From positions 1-22,573 of the forward strand of contig QANT01004273.1 in assembly GCA_003254885.1 (NCBI GenBank): a DNA stretch of 22,573 nucleotides. The letters are read 5' to 3'. The position numbers were made by a program, and so were the translations under genes. The notes under the pieces are model-generated. The model was given only the letters and a program-made list of their open reading frames with translations. It made no database searches and was not told where the DNA came from. Shown here piece after piece: positions 1-9,810 of this stretch (positions within the stretch are counted from its first letter, which is position 1; every line of letters starts with the position of its first letter). The DNA is from Purshia tridentata. Taxonomy: Eukaryota > Streptophyta > Magnoliopsida > Rosales > Rosaceae.

Positions 1-930
1 CATATAACAATTTTATGTGAATGACCTATATTTTTAATTAAAGAACAAACCTACCCAGGTATATTATGACTTTTTTTTTTTTGATTTAATTTTTTTACAT
101 GATTTAATATTTAAGGGTATAATTAATTGTCAACTAAAACATTCAGCAGTCTTAACTCTTGCAATTTTGGGCTCTTGTTTTTTATTAGATTTTAGCTTTT
201 AACTCTGGAGTTTTGAAATACAATCCAAAATTTGAAAATTAATTGATACTTAAAATATTACATTGAGCGAATATTTTATATTTTAAGATATATAATTATA
301 TAATATATCTTAAAATGTTGAAAGAATAGGACAAAAGATGACAAGAAATCATATAAAGATGCTTACATTAATTATTTAGTTAAAGAACAACAACCTATAC
401 ATAAAATTAATTTCTATATATATATATATGTTCAACATGCATAAATTGAACTAAAAAACTAAGCTAAAACAGCAATCAGAACCAAATTCTATTTAATTTA
501 ACTCTACATAATATTATAATTTTCTCGATTTCTTTTACCAAGGAAAACCATACAGCTTATTGTAAACAACAATACGTACTAATTCAGTTTAAATTACGCT
601 AATACACGTGCGAAAAAGTTTTTATCAATGGCTGGGGATTAGATCCCTTTATGGTTTGGAGGATATATGGTCGTGATTCATTTGGAATTTATAATCAAGA
701 CAGCAGAATTTAAGCTATTCAAAATAGGTGCAATTAATTTCATTTTACACCTTAATTACAAACCATCGAGGAAGTAGTGGATGTCGATATATTAAGAGTT
801 AGTTTCAAACTAAAGTTGGACAACTAATGTTTATCAAAAACTTGAACTATAAGAGAATGGGCCAATCATATATATACATACATATATATATATATATGAA
901 AGTAATTAATTACTAAGAGTATATATATAC
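1..930. other. AT-rich region without identifiable exon
   Basis: No coding stretch was recognised. This interval lies 3' of the TAT-like first exon at 931-1202 on its strand, so it should contain exon 2 if that gene had an intron 1 like its neighbour's (323 bases). No reverse-strand match to the conserved exon 2 motifs ([23 protein letters not shown]) is visible. It contains a short TATA microsatellite near 414-429 and the repeated segment described separately. Confidence 0.6.
600..835 (+). repeat. Dispersed duplicate of the 9811-10130 segment
   Basis: Several blocks match 9811-10130 in the same orientation and order: CACGTGCGAAA, then ATGG(C/T)TGGG, then GGATCCCTTTT-like, then GAGGATATATGG, then CATTTGGAATTTATAAT, then AATTTAAGCTATTC, then TTCAAACTAAAGTT. 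Spacing differs by indels, so the copies are old or unevenly degraded. The right copy lies between the TAT-A and INCENP promoters. The left copy lies just beyond the lone TAT-like first exon. Confidence 0.7.
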
Positions 931-1202
931 CTTCTGGCCTGAAGAACACCACCAGTAGGACAGTAAGAATTGAAGTTGAATGATTGGAGGGCATCCGTGA
1001 CTGCCTCTACAGCGGCCGGAGTGGTCCAGAACGATACATATTCAGTCGGGTCGCCCCGACCCAGCATGATGGTGGGTCGCTCATCATCCGGGTTCAGATT
1101 TTTCAGTAGCATCCCCAGAGCTCCTCGGACCGAGATTGCCGCCGTGTTCAGTTCTTCATTCCCTCGGAACTTCCATTTCTGGGAAGAACAACCATTCTCC
1201 AT
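931..1202 (-). CDS. Tyrosine aminotransferase-like first exon (TAT-B), rest missing
   Basis: This is a 272-base first exon encoding 90 residues plus two bases, exactly the length of TAT-A exon 1 at 8701-8972 and closely similar at DNA and protein level. The translation runs from MENGCSSQKWKF through [27 protein letters not shown] and [13 protein letters not shown] to QARR, then a good donor (AAG|GTATAT) at 930. The PLP-enzyme N-terminal region is intact with no stop, and a TATA box lies about 95 bases upstream. No exon 2 is visible in the remaining 930 bases. Either intron 1 is much longer than in TAT-A and the gene continues off the window, or this is a truncated tandem duplicate. I favour truncation weakly, because a copy of the TAT-A upstream segment sits where exon 2 would be expected. 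Activity cannot be inferred; the PLP lysine would lie in exon 3. Confidence 0.75.
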
Positions 1203-1214
1203 GGAAGCTGCAGG

Positions 1215-1236
1215 TATATATATATATATATATATA
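1215..1236. repeat. (TA)n microsatellite in TAT-B 5' leader
   Basis: About 22 bases of alternating TA lie between the TATA box and the start codon of the TAT-B exon, within the presumed 5' untranslated region. Confidence 0.85.
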
Positions 1237-1295
1237 GGAAGCTGAGTGGTAGTGGGTGTTGGGTTTTAGGGTTTCAAAGTAAAGAGAAAACAAGG

Positions 1296-1306
1296 CTTAT
1301 ATAGAG
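1296..1306 (-). promoter_or_regulatory. TATA box of TAT-B
   Basis: On the minus strand this reads CTCTATATAAG, a canonical plant TATA box about 95 bases upstream of the ATG at 1202. It supports this first exon having, or having had, its own promoter. Confidence 0.6.
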
Positions 1307-1368
1307 CAGCCACTGCATTTGCGTAGACGACCAAAATTTGTTTTCATATGCCACGTTTGTTAATTTGG

Positions 1369-1677
1369 AATTGTATATCTTTTCTTACTATTTGGAATAA
1401 GTTAAAAACCAAGACTGGGAATTTTTTATATACTAAGAAATGTAACACATGTATTGTCAATATTATCATGATATTTCAAATATTAATATTAAAAATACAC
1501 CATTCAACTTTCAACACCATAGAATTGTATATCTTTTCTTAACTATTTGGAATAAGTTAAAAACCAAGACTGGGAATTTTTTATATACTAAGAAATGTAA
1601 CACATATATTGTCAATATTATCATGATATTTCAAATATTGATATTAAAAATACACCATTCAACTTTCAACACCATTG
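1369..1677. repeat. 154-155 bp tandem duplication
   Basis: Two head-to-tail copies (about 1369-1522 and 1523-1677) begin with GAATTGTATATC and end with TTTCAACACCAT. They differ by only a few substitutions and a one-base indel, so the duplication looks recent. It lies upstream of the TAT-B promoter. The short reading frames over it are parallel because of the duplication and are not considered genes. Confidence 0.92.
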
Positions 1678-1689
1678 GTATAAACAAAT

Positions 1690-3030
1690 AAAGGTGTCCA
1701 TATCTAATGTAAAATAATATTGTTTACAGTAAAAATGGTTTTCAATATGTGAATTTACAAAATAACATATTCCTATAATATTCTAGATCTATATATATAG
1801 AGGGAGAATGGAGAATAAGATTAAAGTTTCAAATACTCTAATAATACCCCACTTTAAAAAAAAAATTATTGATAACATCATTTATTAATAAATAACAAAA
1901 AGTAAAATATAATAATTAGAGTTAAAAAATAAAAATTTTATTTTTAGCAACTTATTTCCTCACAACCTCATTTTAAAAAAAATAAATTATTAAAAATTTT
2001 AATTACATGTTTAGATAGGTCAATTGACACTTGCAGTGCACTGACAAGAGACTAGTATAATATAGAATAAAAAACTTTTTGCAAGCATATATTGAATCTG
2101 CACAAGGAAGTTAATTAGTTGCATATGGCCATATTCGGAAAACAGATTATGGCTTGAAAAAAATGACATCCAGTTGAATATGCAATGTCGGAGAAAACGA
2201 AGGGCGTTTTTGAAGCCGTTTATGGCTCTGATCTTTGATTTTGCCGATCTTTGGTTTTTAAATTTAAATCACTCTGATCGTCATGTTTGGGGAGGTTTCT
2301 TCAAGATGTCTTCAACACAACGACGCTCTACCGATTTGATAAAGATGATAACCAAAGACACATCAAGGGGCCTAGTGGTTGTTATCCTATTCAAAAACCT
2401 TTTTATTTTTATTTTTTACCATAGTGTTATATATATATATAAGATACATGTCAAACATCTAATACAGGTCATGCTCACCGCCAAATTAAGGTGTATGAGA
2501 AAATTTGCTCTCCCCTAATTAAGTTAGTGAGCAAATTTGCTCTTCTTAAGATAAATGTTGAATTGTTATTGTACACAAAAAATAAAAGAGCTAGCCAACT
2601 CAAAAAATGAAACTTTTAACAAAACATTATGCTTATCATGAATGGAAAAGCCACTCTGATCTGTAAATTTTATTGAGTGAATATTTAACCCACATATTTT
2701 GGAACAATATGGGGATTGAAAAGGTCAAATTTTTTAGAAAAAAATAACATATATGCTAACATTTATATTCATAATGTACCATAAGTGGCACTTAATAAAA
2801 GGCCTTGAATATAAGTTATGCGGATTTGACTCTGAATTCTTAAATTAACTGTGCACTGCTTTAGTTTAAACAATGTTATCTTGAAAGAACTAAGCTTAAT
2901 TTTTCATAAAATATATAAAGAGAAAAATAATTCAAATTAATAGTATTCAATTATTTATGATTTTGTTATTAATTTTTTTTAAATAGTAAAAGATGCCTTA
3001 ACAAATTGTTGACCCATGATGGCATGTACA
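1690..3030. other. Intergenic region, no gene recognised
   Basis: AT-rich sequence between TAT-B and the 3' end of TAT-A. A locally less AT-rich block at about 2185-2400 carries an open frame (2174-2518, plus strand, MNMQCRRKRRAF...). It has no recognisable domain and runs into low-complexity AT sequence, so I do not call it a gene. It could be a fragment of a dispersed repeat. Confidence 0.5.
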
Positions 3031-3044
3031 ACTAAATGTCTTCA

Positions 3045-3050
3045 TTTATT
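3045..3050 (-). terminator. Poly(A) signal candidate for TAT-A
   Basis: TTTATT on the plus strand is AATAAA on the gene strand, about 90 bases beyond the TAT-A stop codon, a typical position for a plant near-upstream element. Confidence 0.45.
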
Positions 3051-3136
3051 CATTAGGTTGATTGAATTGCGGATCCAATATTGTGAAGTTGTCAGCACCA
3101 CTCACTATTATGGGTATGAAGACATAAAATTCTTAA

Positions 3137-6100
3137 TTAGTGCTTCTTGGCATGTCTTTGGTAGAAAGCTTTTATCCTCTGAAGGCCATCTTCAAGTATT
3201 GGAAGTTCAACAGCAAAACTAATGCGAAGCCAATTTTTCAGTCCAACAGTGACCCCTGAAAATATGAATGAGTCAGCTGATAATGACAATCTAACTCGAT
3301 CAGTATCCCCCATTTAAAAGTTTAAGTAATTAAATACTTTCACTACCTACCACCATCTTAAAACTAAATATTTATCAACAACATAAATTAAACTAATGAA
3401 TTATTTTATCAGATGTCCAATATATGTTTTTATATTTTCACTACTATAAAGCCTAACAACAAACACGCACCATGTTATATATGGCACAAATGAAAGGGAA
3501 GCGGAGTAAGCTCTTGGAGTTAGCCTAAGTGGTGAAGGTGAGTGGCTAAAGGTTTAGGATTAGACTAGTCCAAGATTCGTTTTCCTCCAATAATACCAAT
3601 ATTACAAAAAATTGTTAAAAAAGGGAAGCTGAGTCTAACTGAGAGAACTAGAGAAGTACCCCACATAAAAAAAATTAAGATATTTATTCCAATTAATTTG
3701 TATCTAATACCAAAGCGCAGGGGCTACTTATGTCCACATGTGAGAGGGCTTCTATTAGTTTGTTCATGTGTTAGGCCTATATATGCCTATATCAAAGCAT
3801 TGATTCCTTTGTAGCTTGTTGTCTTTGTGTTACAATTAATGACCACAAAGGTTCGAGTGCAGATAATAAATATCCTTAAACATATCAGTAACTGTTAAAC
3901 GAAATTGTTATAATGTACACCGTTCATTATTAAATACAAAAATTCATTAAGCAATTCATATTACTCTTGAATCTCTTCATTATGATTTCTAGATTTTATG
4001 GTATTAGAGTGTCAGTGATTAAGTGTTAAGTCTTGATTGTTTTTTAATTCTTCTAATCTTTGTGTTTCTTCTCCAATTCTCTAAATCAGTGTTAATTTAC
4101 TTCATTAATTTGTCTTGTTTTCTTGCTGACATTTTCTTGTTCTTTCCTGCATTAATTCTTGAAAGCTTTTAGTCAAGAAATGACCTCACATTCTCCTAAT
4201 GTATATATGGTTTGTTGGAAGCCAAGGTGATATATAGTTGAGCTCAATATTGTGTTTGTCCGAGCACGAAAGACAAGGTTGGAAGCCATGTATGAGCACT
4301 AAGATTATCACCCTACAATGCACTAGACATCAAAAGGGAAAAAGTTGAGAAATTCATAATCTCAGCACAAACTTGAATTGAGCTAAAGAGTGATTTTCAG
4401 ACTCAGCACTAGATTGAGTGAGGCATAAAAGAATGCTTCTTAGGAGTCTAAGAGATAAACTTGGGACCTAGAAATTAAAACAGAAAAACCATACATAGAT
4501 TGCCTAGTATCTAAACCCTAAGCCCTAGTATTAGGACAAATTAGTCAACATCAAAGAAGGCAAGCATAACAAAAGGACTTGTGGAAGGAGAAAATTAATA
4601 TCGTAATTCATTGTGCCTTTGAGATAACGTAAAATGTGCAAGATGAGTCATAGAATTGGGATCATCGATCATGTACATTTGGGATAATGTAGACCAGGGC
4701 GGAAAGAAGAAACGTCAAGAGTACCCAAAAAGTAATGAAGGGGGCCAAGATCCTGATCTTAGACTCGATCTAGTGCCAAGAGTATAGATAAAAGAAGTGA
4801 TGGGTAAGGCGTATGTGTTTTCTAGTGAGCACGATGTCGTCAGCATACAATAAGAATCCGTTTGGATAAGGGGGATTTGAATTTGGATTTAGATTTGAAT
4901 TTGGTGAGCTCAAATTCAAATCCACCTATTTAGATTCATTTAAAAGAGTGTATTTGGATTTGGTCTAAATCCAAGATAAATTCTAAAAGGCTAAATCCAT
5001 GAATTTCAAATACCTTCTCCAACTAAGTATTTGAAATCCTACCATCTCACTCTCTCTCTTTCTCTCCCTCACCTCTGGCCACAACTACCAAGGATCGCCG
5101 CCGACCACCTCCGGGGACTTTTCCGACCACCCTCTGGCGACTTTTCTAGCCATTCTTTGGTGACTTTTCCGGCCACCTTCGTCGCCTTTCCGGCTACCCC
5201 TCGACGAGTTTTCCAGCCACCTCCAGTGACTTTTCCGATTATTCTCCAACGACTTTTCCGACAGCCCTCCTTTTCTAGTCACTTCTTATTTTATTCTTAA
5301 TTATATATTTAAAATTTTAAATTATCCAAAAAACAATCAAAATTGAAATAATGAAATCCTCGTTTTTAAAATTTTTATCCAAACAATAGAATTTCAAATG
5401 TAGAGATTTTAATTACATAGATTTCAAATGCATAAATTTGAAATCCAAATCCAAATTCAAATCCAAATCTAAATCTAAATTCAAGAATCCAAACGGACTC
5501 TAAAAGTACCATAAGTTGAGAATTTCATTGGAAAACAAAAATTGAGTGATTGGCAGACTTTGTAAATCTATATTGTAGGAGAAAACTACAAAACTGATTA
5601 AACCATACCTGAGGAGCCTGATTCAAACCATAGATTACCTTTTGAAGCATACATGATACATACACACAAGTAGCGGCAGTAGGATTCAGGAGGCTAAGCC
5701 ATCAAGACAATCACACAAAGAAAAACCATGCAAGAAGACATTTTTTACGCCTAATGAGGGATCTCTTATTTAACATTAAATGAGGGATCCCTCAATATTG
5801 AAGGATTTTAATGAAAGGAGCATGTATATATATATATATGGTTGAAGGATTTTGGATGATAAAATGTGCATGAGGAAGCTATAAATAAATGTCTCAAAAG
5901 TTATAATGAATCAAGAAGAAGCAAACATTCTTAGCTAAGAATAAAGTAGGTTAGCAAGTTATTCAATTTTACCTGGCAGAACAATCACTGACTCCTCTTT
6001 GGCCAACTTAAGACAAAATTGTATGTCATCGTCAATGCCTTCAAGTGCTGATAGGTTTAGCTCTACCTGTTAGATCAAAATTTGTGACGGATTTAATTAA

Positions 6101-8972
6101 GCTTAATATATGTGAACTGTTTAATCCAATAAGCGTCACATAAAATGTTTTGCTCCTTACCAATACAACCATGGATCCTTCTGGCTTGTGTGGGCAAGTA
6201 AGGCACGGAATTTCCTTAACCATTTCAAATAAAATATCGGCAGCTTGTCTCATAATGCCAATTATGTTAGAGAAAAAACTATCTTTTGTTCTTTCAATGA
6301 TTTGAGGTATTGCTCCCTGAAAATAAGAATCAATTTTATAATATTTCTCACTAAAATACATGGAATGGAATTAAAAATGAATGTATATATATATTAATTT
6401 TCTTTTGGACAATTGTTTTTATTTTTTTATTTTTATGTAATTTATGTTATGCTGCTAGACTTGATCTCGATGCCAGACTTGATCTCGATCACATATACAT
6501 AAATAAGATTACTAGAATCTAATTGATCAATGATTTATTTATGTTGATTGATAGTCTAAAACATATATATATATATATCATGTACATATACATACAATTG
6601 AATCATCTATTTTTTAGTTAGGCATTTATTTATAGATCATGCTTGTCAAAAATTAGTCAAATTAGAAATAATTTGCCTATTTAATTTAGATCAACTAAAT
6701 AGATGAATCAAATAATATTTTCGATAATACCGTCTATTTGATTTATAAAACCTTAATTTAATATGTGTGTGTGGGTGTGCATGTGTCTATGTGTGTAACT
6801 CCATATTTATAGTACATTGAAGTGCTCCAGTATATATTATTGGATATGATCAAGGCATTGCATTTTGTCTCTTTGAACTTTTAGGTCGGAAAAAAATAAT
6901 ATATATAGGTACCTGAATGAAGGTTGTAGGACTGGCGGAGATGTTGATGTAGTTTTTAATGCTCTCCACTATCTGGAAAGAAGAAAACATTGATACAAAA
7001 TTTACAATGACAAATAAAGAAACAGAGTAATAATCTCCTATATAGGCACCATTAATTATATGCAAGTTAACTATATATACAGAATATGATTCAAATTTGT
7101 AGGAGATTATGTATAGTGTTTCAAATGAAGTCCTTCCCGTTAGAAATTGTGGTCAAAGTCAAAAAAATGTTACATGTCAAAAAATCACTTACAAAATGGT
7201 ACAAGTTAAAGGTCTTTGTGAAGTTAGACAACAAGCCTAATTAGGGTAAAGGAATGGGCAAGTCTAGAAGTAGGAGCTCTGGAAGCTAGGAATGGTCATC
7301 CATCGAAAAGAGTCATATCCTAGCGAAGAAGGTTTGGAGGGCCGGAGGGGAATTCGAATTTTGGTCATGGGTTTGTGGGTAAATGCTTGTACACAAAAAT
7401 AGAAAATGTTTGTGGGTAAATTTGATAGTCCTTGTACTTGTTTTGCCGTTTATATTGGATTTTTTTTATCTCGATCATTTTATGTTGAACCACGTAAAAT
7501 CTGTATGTTTTATTCTTTTTTCTTTATTATTTGCTTCTTATTAGTTGTGAGGTTTTTGTGCGACTTTGTTGGTTTTGCACACAAAAATATGATTACTAAC
7601 AATAATATTGAACAAAAAACTAGTAAAAAGGATATGTATATATATTGAACACAAGTACCCCAGTTTTTTCAAGGATGCCCTCGGGATCATTTTTCACAAT
7701 CCAGCCAAGTCTCCAACCAGGAACAAGCCATCTCTTTGATATAGAGCCAAGCGTAACAACTGGTACGATTGCACTAAACTTCCCCATAGGCACAAAAGGA
7801 TTGCTACCAAAAGCTAGATGGCCATAAACTTCATCTGAAATCACAAAGATCCCAAGTTTCTTTGCGGTTTCTGCAATCTAAATGTAACAACATAAAAAGG
7901 AACTTAGATATATTTGATAAAAACTTAACTTCACAGAAAACGGAAAAAAAAAAAAAACATCAGACAAAAATTAGATGTTAACCTAAATAAAATGTCCAAG
8001 TAGTTTAATTAAGATTCGCATGCATGCATGCATGCACCTTTTTCAAATGCTGATAGGTGAAGACATTTCCACAAGGATTGCTAGGGTTAATGATGACAAT
8101 AGCAGCAGTGTTGTCATCTGCAAGAGCTTCAACTGAATCAAGATCCACCTCCCAACCCTTTTCCGGAGTAAGATCGAAATGGCGCACTTCAAGGTGGTTG
8201 AAAGCTGCTCGAGCCTCGTATTGTGGGTAGCCAGGCCTGGGAAGCAAAATGTTGGCACCAGGTCGTGCAAGAACAGACACCATGATTTCGATTGCTTGCG
8301 TGCAACCAGCTGTGAGATACACATCTTCCGGCAATAATTGTACTGAGAGCTCACCAGAAAAATATTCTGCAATAGACCTTTTATCAAATATAAATAGGGT
8401 TAAATAGGGTTAAATAGGTCCATCCACCTGGTTCATGCAACACTGTTACAATATATAACTTCTAATTAACTCGATCATCATGTATTTAAATACGAAAATA
8501 TATAGAAAATATAAGTCAAAGTTAGTACGTTAATATATCATTTGGTGAATAAATTTATTAACCCCAGTACATTAATATATCATTTTCTTTTTATGTATAT
8601 TAAAGGTTAAAAAAAACACAATTTTTGCGAAAAATAAAGAGACAAAGAAAAAAAGAAACTGAAGTAGCAGCCCAGCGTCGAAACTAGTGAAAGGACACAC
8701 CTTCTTGCGTGAAGAACACCAGTTGTAGGACAATAAGAGTTGAAGTTGAAGGATTGGAGGGAGTCTGTGACTGCCTCTACAGCGGTCGGAGTAGTCCGGA
8801 AAGATACAAATTCAGTCGGGTCGGCCCGGCCCAGCATGATGGTGGGTCGCTCATCATCTGGGTTGAGATTTTTCAGTAGCATGCCGAGAGCTCCTCGGAC
8901 CGAGATTGCGGCCGTGTTCAGTTCTTCATTCCCTCCGAACTTCCATTTCTGCGAACAACCATTAATCTCCAT
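3137..8972 (-). CDS. Tyrosine aminotransferase-like protein (TAT-A), 7 exons, 419 aa
   Basis: A class I PLP-dependent aminotransferase of the plant TAT/nicotianamine-aminotransferase-like group. The family typically transfers the amino group of tyrosine to 2-oxoglutarate, giving 4-hydroxyphenylpyruvate for tocopherol, plastoquinone or phenolic ester synthesis; the substrate here is not proven. Exons, 5' to 3': 8972-8701, 8377-8038, 7877-7659, 6972-6913, 6316-6161, 6066-5973, 3255-3137. All junctions fit GT-AG and phase, giving 1260 nt including the stop. Visible motifs are NPSNPCGN (about 188-195), SDEVY with D219 and Y222, the Schiff-base lysine in SISKRW (K252), PGWRLGW, and the carboxylate-binding arginine in NWLRI (R391). 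No lesion is seen and the length is normal for the family, so it is probably functional. The 2717-base last intron is packed with transposon remains. The ATG at 8972 follows a TATA box by about 60 bases. TAT-B is a partial paralogue. Exon 7 (KNWLRI, ending HAKKH) is easy to miss because it lies beyond the transposons. Confidence 0.92.
3493..3634 (+). mobile_element. tRNA-derived SINE with target-site duplications, in TAT-A intron 6
   Basis: A body of about 112 bases (3508-3619) is flanked by 15-base direct repeats, AAAGGGAAGCGGAGT at 3493-3507 and AAAGGGAAGCTGAGT at 3620-3634, with one mismatch. Inside is an RNA polymerase III A-box-like TAGCCTAAGTGG (3521-3532) and, about 45 bases on, a degenerate B box (AGATTCGTTTTCC). 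The body ends in TTGTTAAA-like A-rich sequence. This combination is the signature of a plant SINE inserted in the plus orientation, antisense to the host gene. The family was not identified. Confidence 0.68.
3640..4010 (+). mobile_element. Possible copia LTR end and primer-binding site
   Basis: TGGTATTAGAG at 3999-4009 is one base off the start of the classic Ty1/copia primer-binding site complementary to initiator methionine tRNA. AT- and CT-rich sequence resembling the 3' part of an LTR precedes it, and a plus-strand ATG at about 4180 follows at the usual distance for gag. The LTR start could not be fixed; TGT...TTAG-type starts at 3740 or 3767 are options. Its orientation is opposite to the reverse-transcriptase fragments at 4640-5750, so it is either a second element or an inverted piece. 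Confidence 0.4.
4854..5500. mobile_element. PIF/Harbinger-type (Tourist-like) MITE, 647 bp
   Basis: The terminal inverted repeats are GAATCCGTTTGGAT (4854-4867) and ATCCAAACGGACTC (5487-5500), differing at one position. They are flanked by the three-base target duplication TAA (4851-4853 and 5501-5503), the TTA/TAA target typical of PIF/Harbinger elements. Subterminal regions hold many GATTTGAATTTGG-like units in inverted orientation. No transposase is present, so it is non-autonomous. It is inserted inside the copia reverse-transcriptase sequence just upstream of the YADD box, which makes it younger than the retroelement. A GC-richer internal minisatellite is listed separately. Confidence 0.88.
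5112..5282. repeat. Degenerate 22-26 bp minisatellite inside the MITE
   Basis: About seven imperfect units each begin with GACTTTTCCGG(C/A)CACC or a variant, much richer in GC than the rest of the MITE. Open frames on both strands here (for example 5031-5300 plus, rich in FP and PAT) are by-products of the repeat and not genes. Confidence 0.75.
6457..6492. repeat. 18-bp tandem duplication in TAT-A intron 4
   Basis: AGACTTGATCTCGATGCC is followed immediately by AGACTTGATCTCGATCAC. It lies in intron 4 of TAT-A (6317-6912). No function inferred. Confidence 0.85.
8018..8036. repeat. (GCAT)n microsatellite overlapping a 5' splice site
   Basis: Almost five units of GCAT abut the donor of TAT-A intron 2. 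On the gene strand exon 2 ends in AAAAAG and the intron starts GTGCATGCATGC. Repeat-length change would alter the first bases of the intron beyond the donor. Confidence 0.9.
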
Positions 8973-9032
8973 TTCAATCTTTAATTAATTAGTGTGATTT
9001 TAGTTTAAAGATGGTGAGAGATCGGAGTTGGG

Positions 9033-9044
9033 TTTATATATATA
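9033..9044 (-). promoter_or_regulatory. TATA box of TAT-A
   Basis: The minus strand reads TATATATATAAA, about 61 bases upstream of the ATG at 8972, implying a short 5' untranslated region. Confidence is limited because TA-rich runs are common in this window. Confidence 0.45.
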
Positions 9045-9049
9045 CATAC

Positions 9050-9193
9050 AAGACAAAATATAGTTAATTAAAAGTCAATATATATATGCTTAGGTTGTTT
9101 CTAGGAAATACATCCATTCCACCAATGTAACGTGTTGATCCACATAAATTAATTATATTGCAAACCAGTTGATCAAACAATTAAGTTAAACGC

Positions 9194-9226
<33 letters not shown>

Positions 9227-9810
9227 GTGTACTTTGAATTGCTCAATTGTTCATCATCATAAATCGTCTTGCTTTTCGGAGACGTTTGTGTCGCAGGTCA
9301 AAGTGGGGTGCTTCTCCTCATTACAAGCAACTCACTGTTCTTAGTTTTTGGGTGACACTGATACCAAACCCAATTCAGCAATTCCACACTCGAGTAGGGC
9401 ATGTTTGGACTCAGCACAATTCTGTACCAGCAGGACAGCTTAGTCCAAGGGTTCTTCAGCCTTCTATTCACAAATTGTGGCAATTTCAGCAAATCGATCA
9501 GTCTAGATCCTAAATCTATGCCTACTCTATTGCCTCGTTTACATATTACAGCATAAGAAAATTAAGTATTAACAACATTTGACTTGTACATGATTTGTGG
9601 AATTGACTTTATCAAGGCTAGTCGACTTAATTTACTTCTTTCAAGGCATGCCTACTCTACTACGCTACCCCATTTTGTTAGAAGAAAACTGTGTTTCAAC
9701 TTTCAACTAATTGTTGACAGACGTTAAATATTTTTATGTATCAGATTTATTATGCATCAAGTAAACCCAGGTACGTACACCTAGTATAATCATCAATGAT
9801 AGTGTTTATT
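9050..9810. other. TAT-A upstream region, no gene recognised
   Basis: Contains a (TA)n microsatellite at 9196-9225 and a less AT-rich block at about 9240-9515 that is open on both strands (plus 9247-9513, minus 9298-9492). Neither translation shows a motif I recognise and neither has convincing gene context. It could be a fragment of a degraded gene or transposon. Confidence 0.5.
9196..9225. repeat. (TA)n microsatellite
   Basis: About 30 bases of alternating TA, roughly 225 bases upstream of the TAT-A start codon. Confidence 0.95.

Larger units (their letters stand above)
4640..5750 (-). mobile_element. Degraded Ty1/copia reverse-transcriptase region, split by a MITE
   Basis: Minus-strand translation shows ordered copia Pol landmarks. 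A VKN.FLHG motif lies near 5725-5748, the [10 protein letters not shown] motif at 5602-5635, a WFN-to-SIF stretch runs down to 5504, and the catalytic YADD box is at 4836-4847. A shifted version of the [14 protein letters not shown] region follows near 4725-4800, then a KYM-like stretch to about 4650. Stops and frameshifts interrupt it, so it is a dead fossil. The reading frame lines up across the MITE insertion once the MITE and one target copy are discounted. No gag, protease or integrase was recognised. It lies in the same orientation as the host gene, within its last intron. Confidence 0.82.

Noticed and set aside
2174-2518. 114-aa plus-strand open frame as a possible gene
   Set aside because: No recognisable motif; it ends in low-complexity AT sequence and lacks gene-like context. 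Kept only as a note in the intergenic entry.
5031-5300. Proline/serine-rich 89-aa frame
   Set aside because: Translation of the minisatellite within the MITE; no gene evidence.
9247-9513. 88-aa plus-strand frame overlapping a minus-strand frame
   Set aside because: Both strands open, no family recognised; it lies in the TAT-A upstream region. Insufficient support for a gene.
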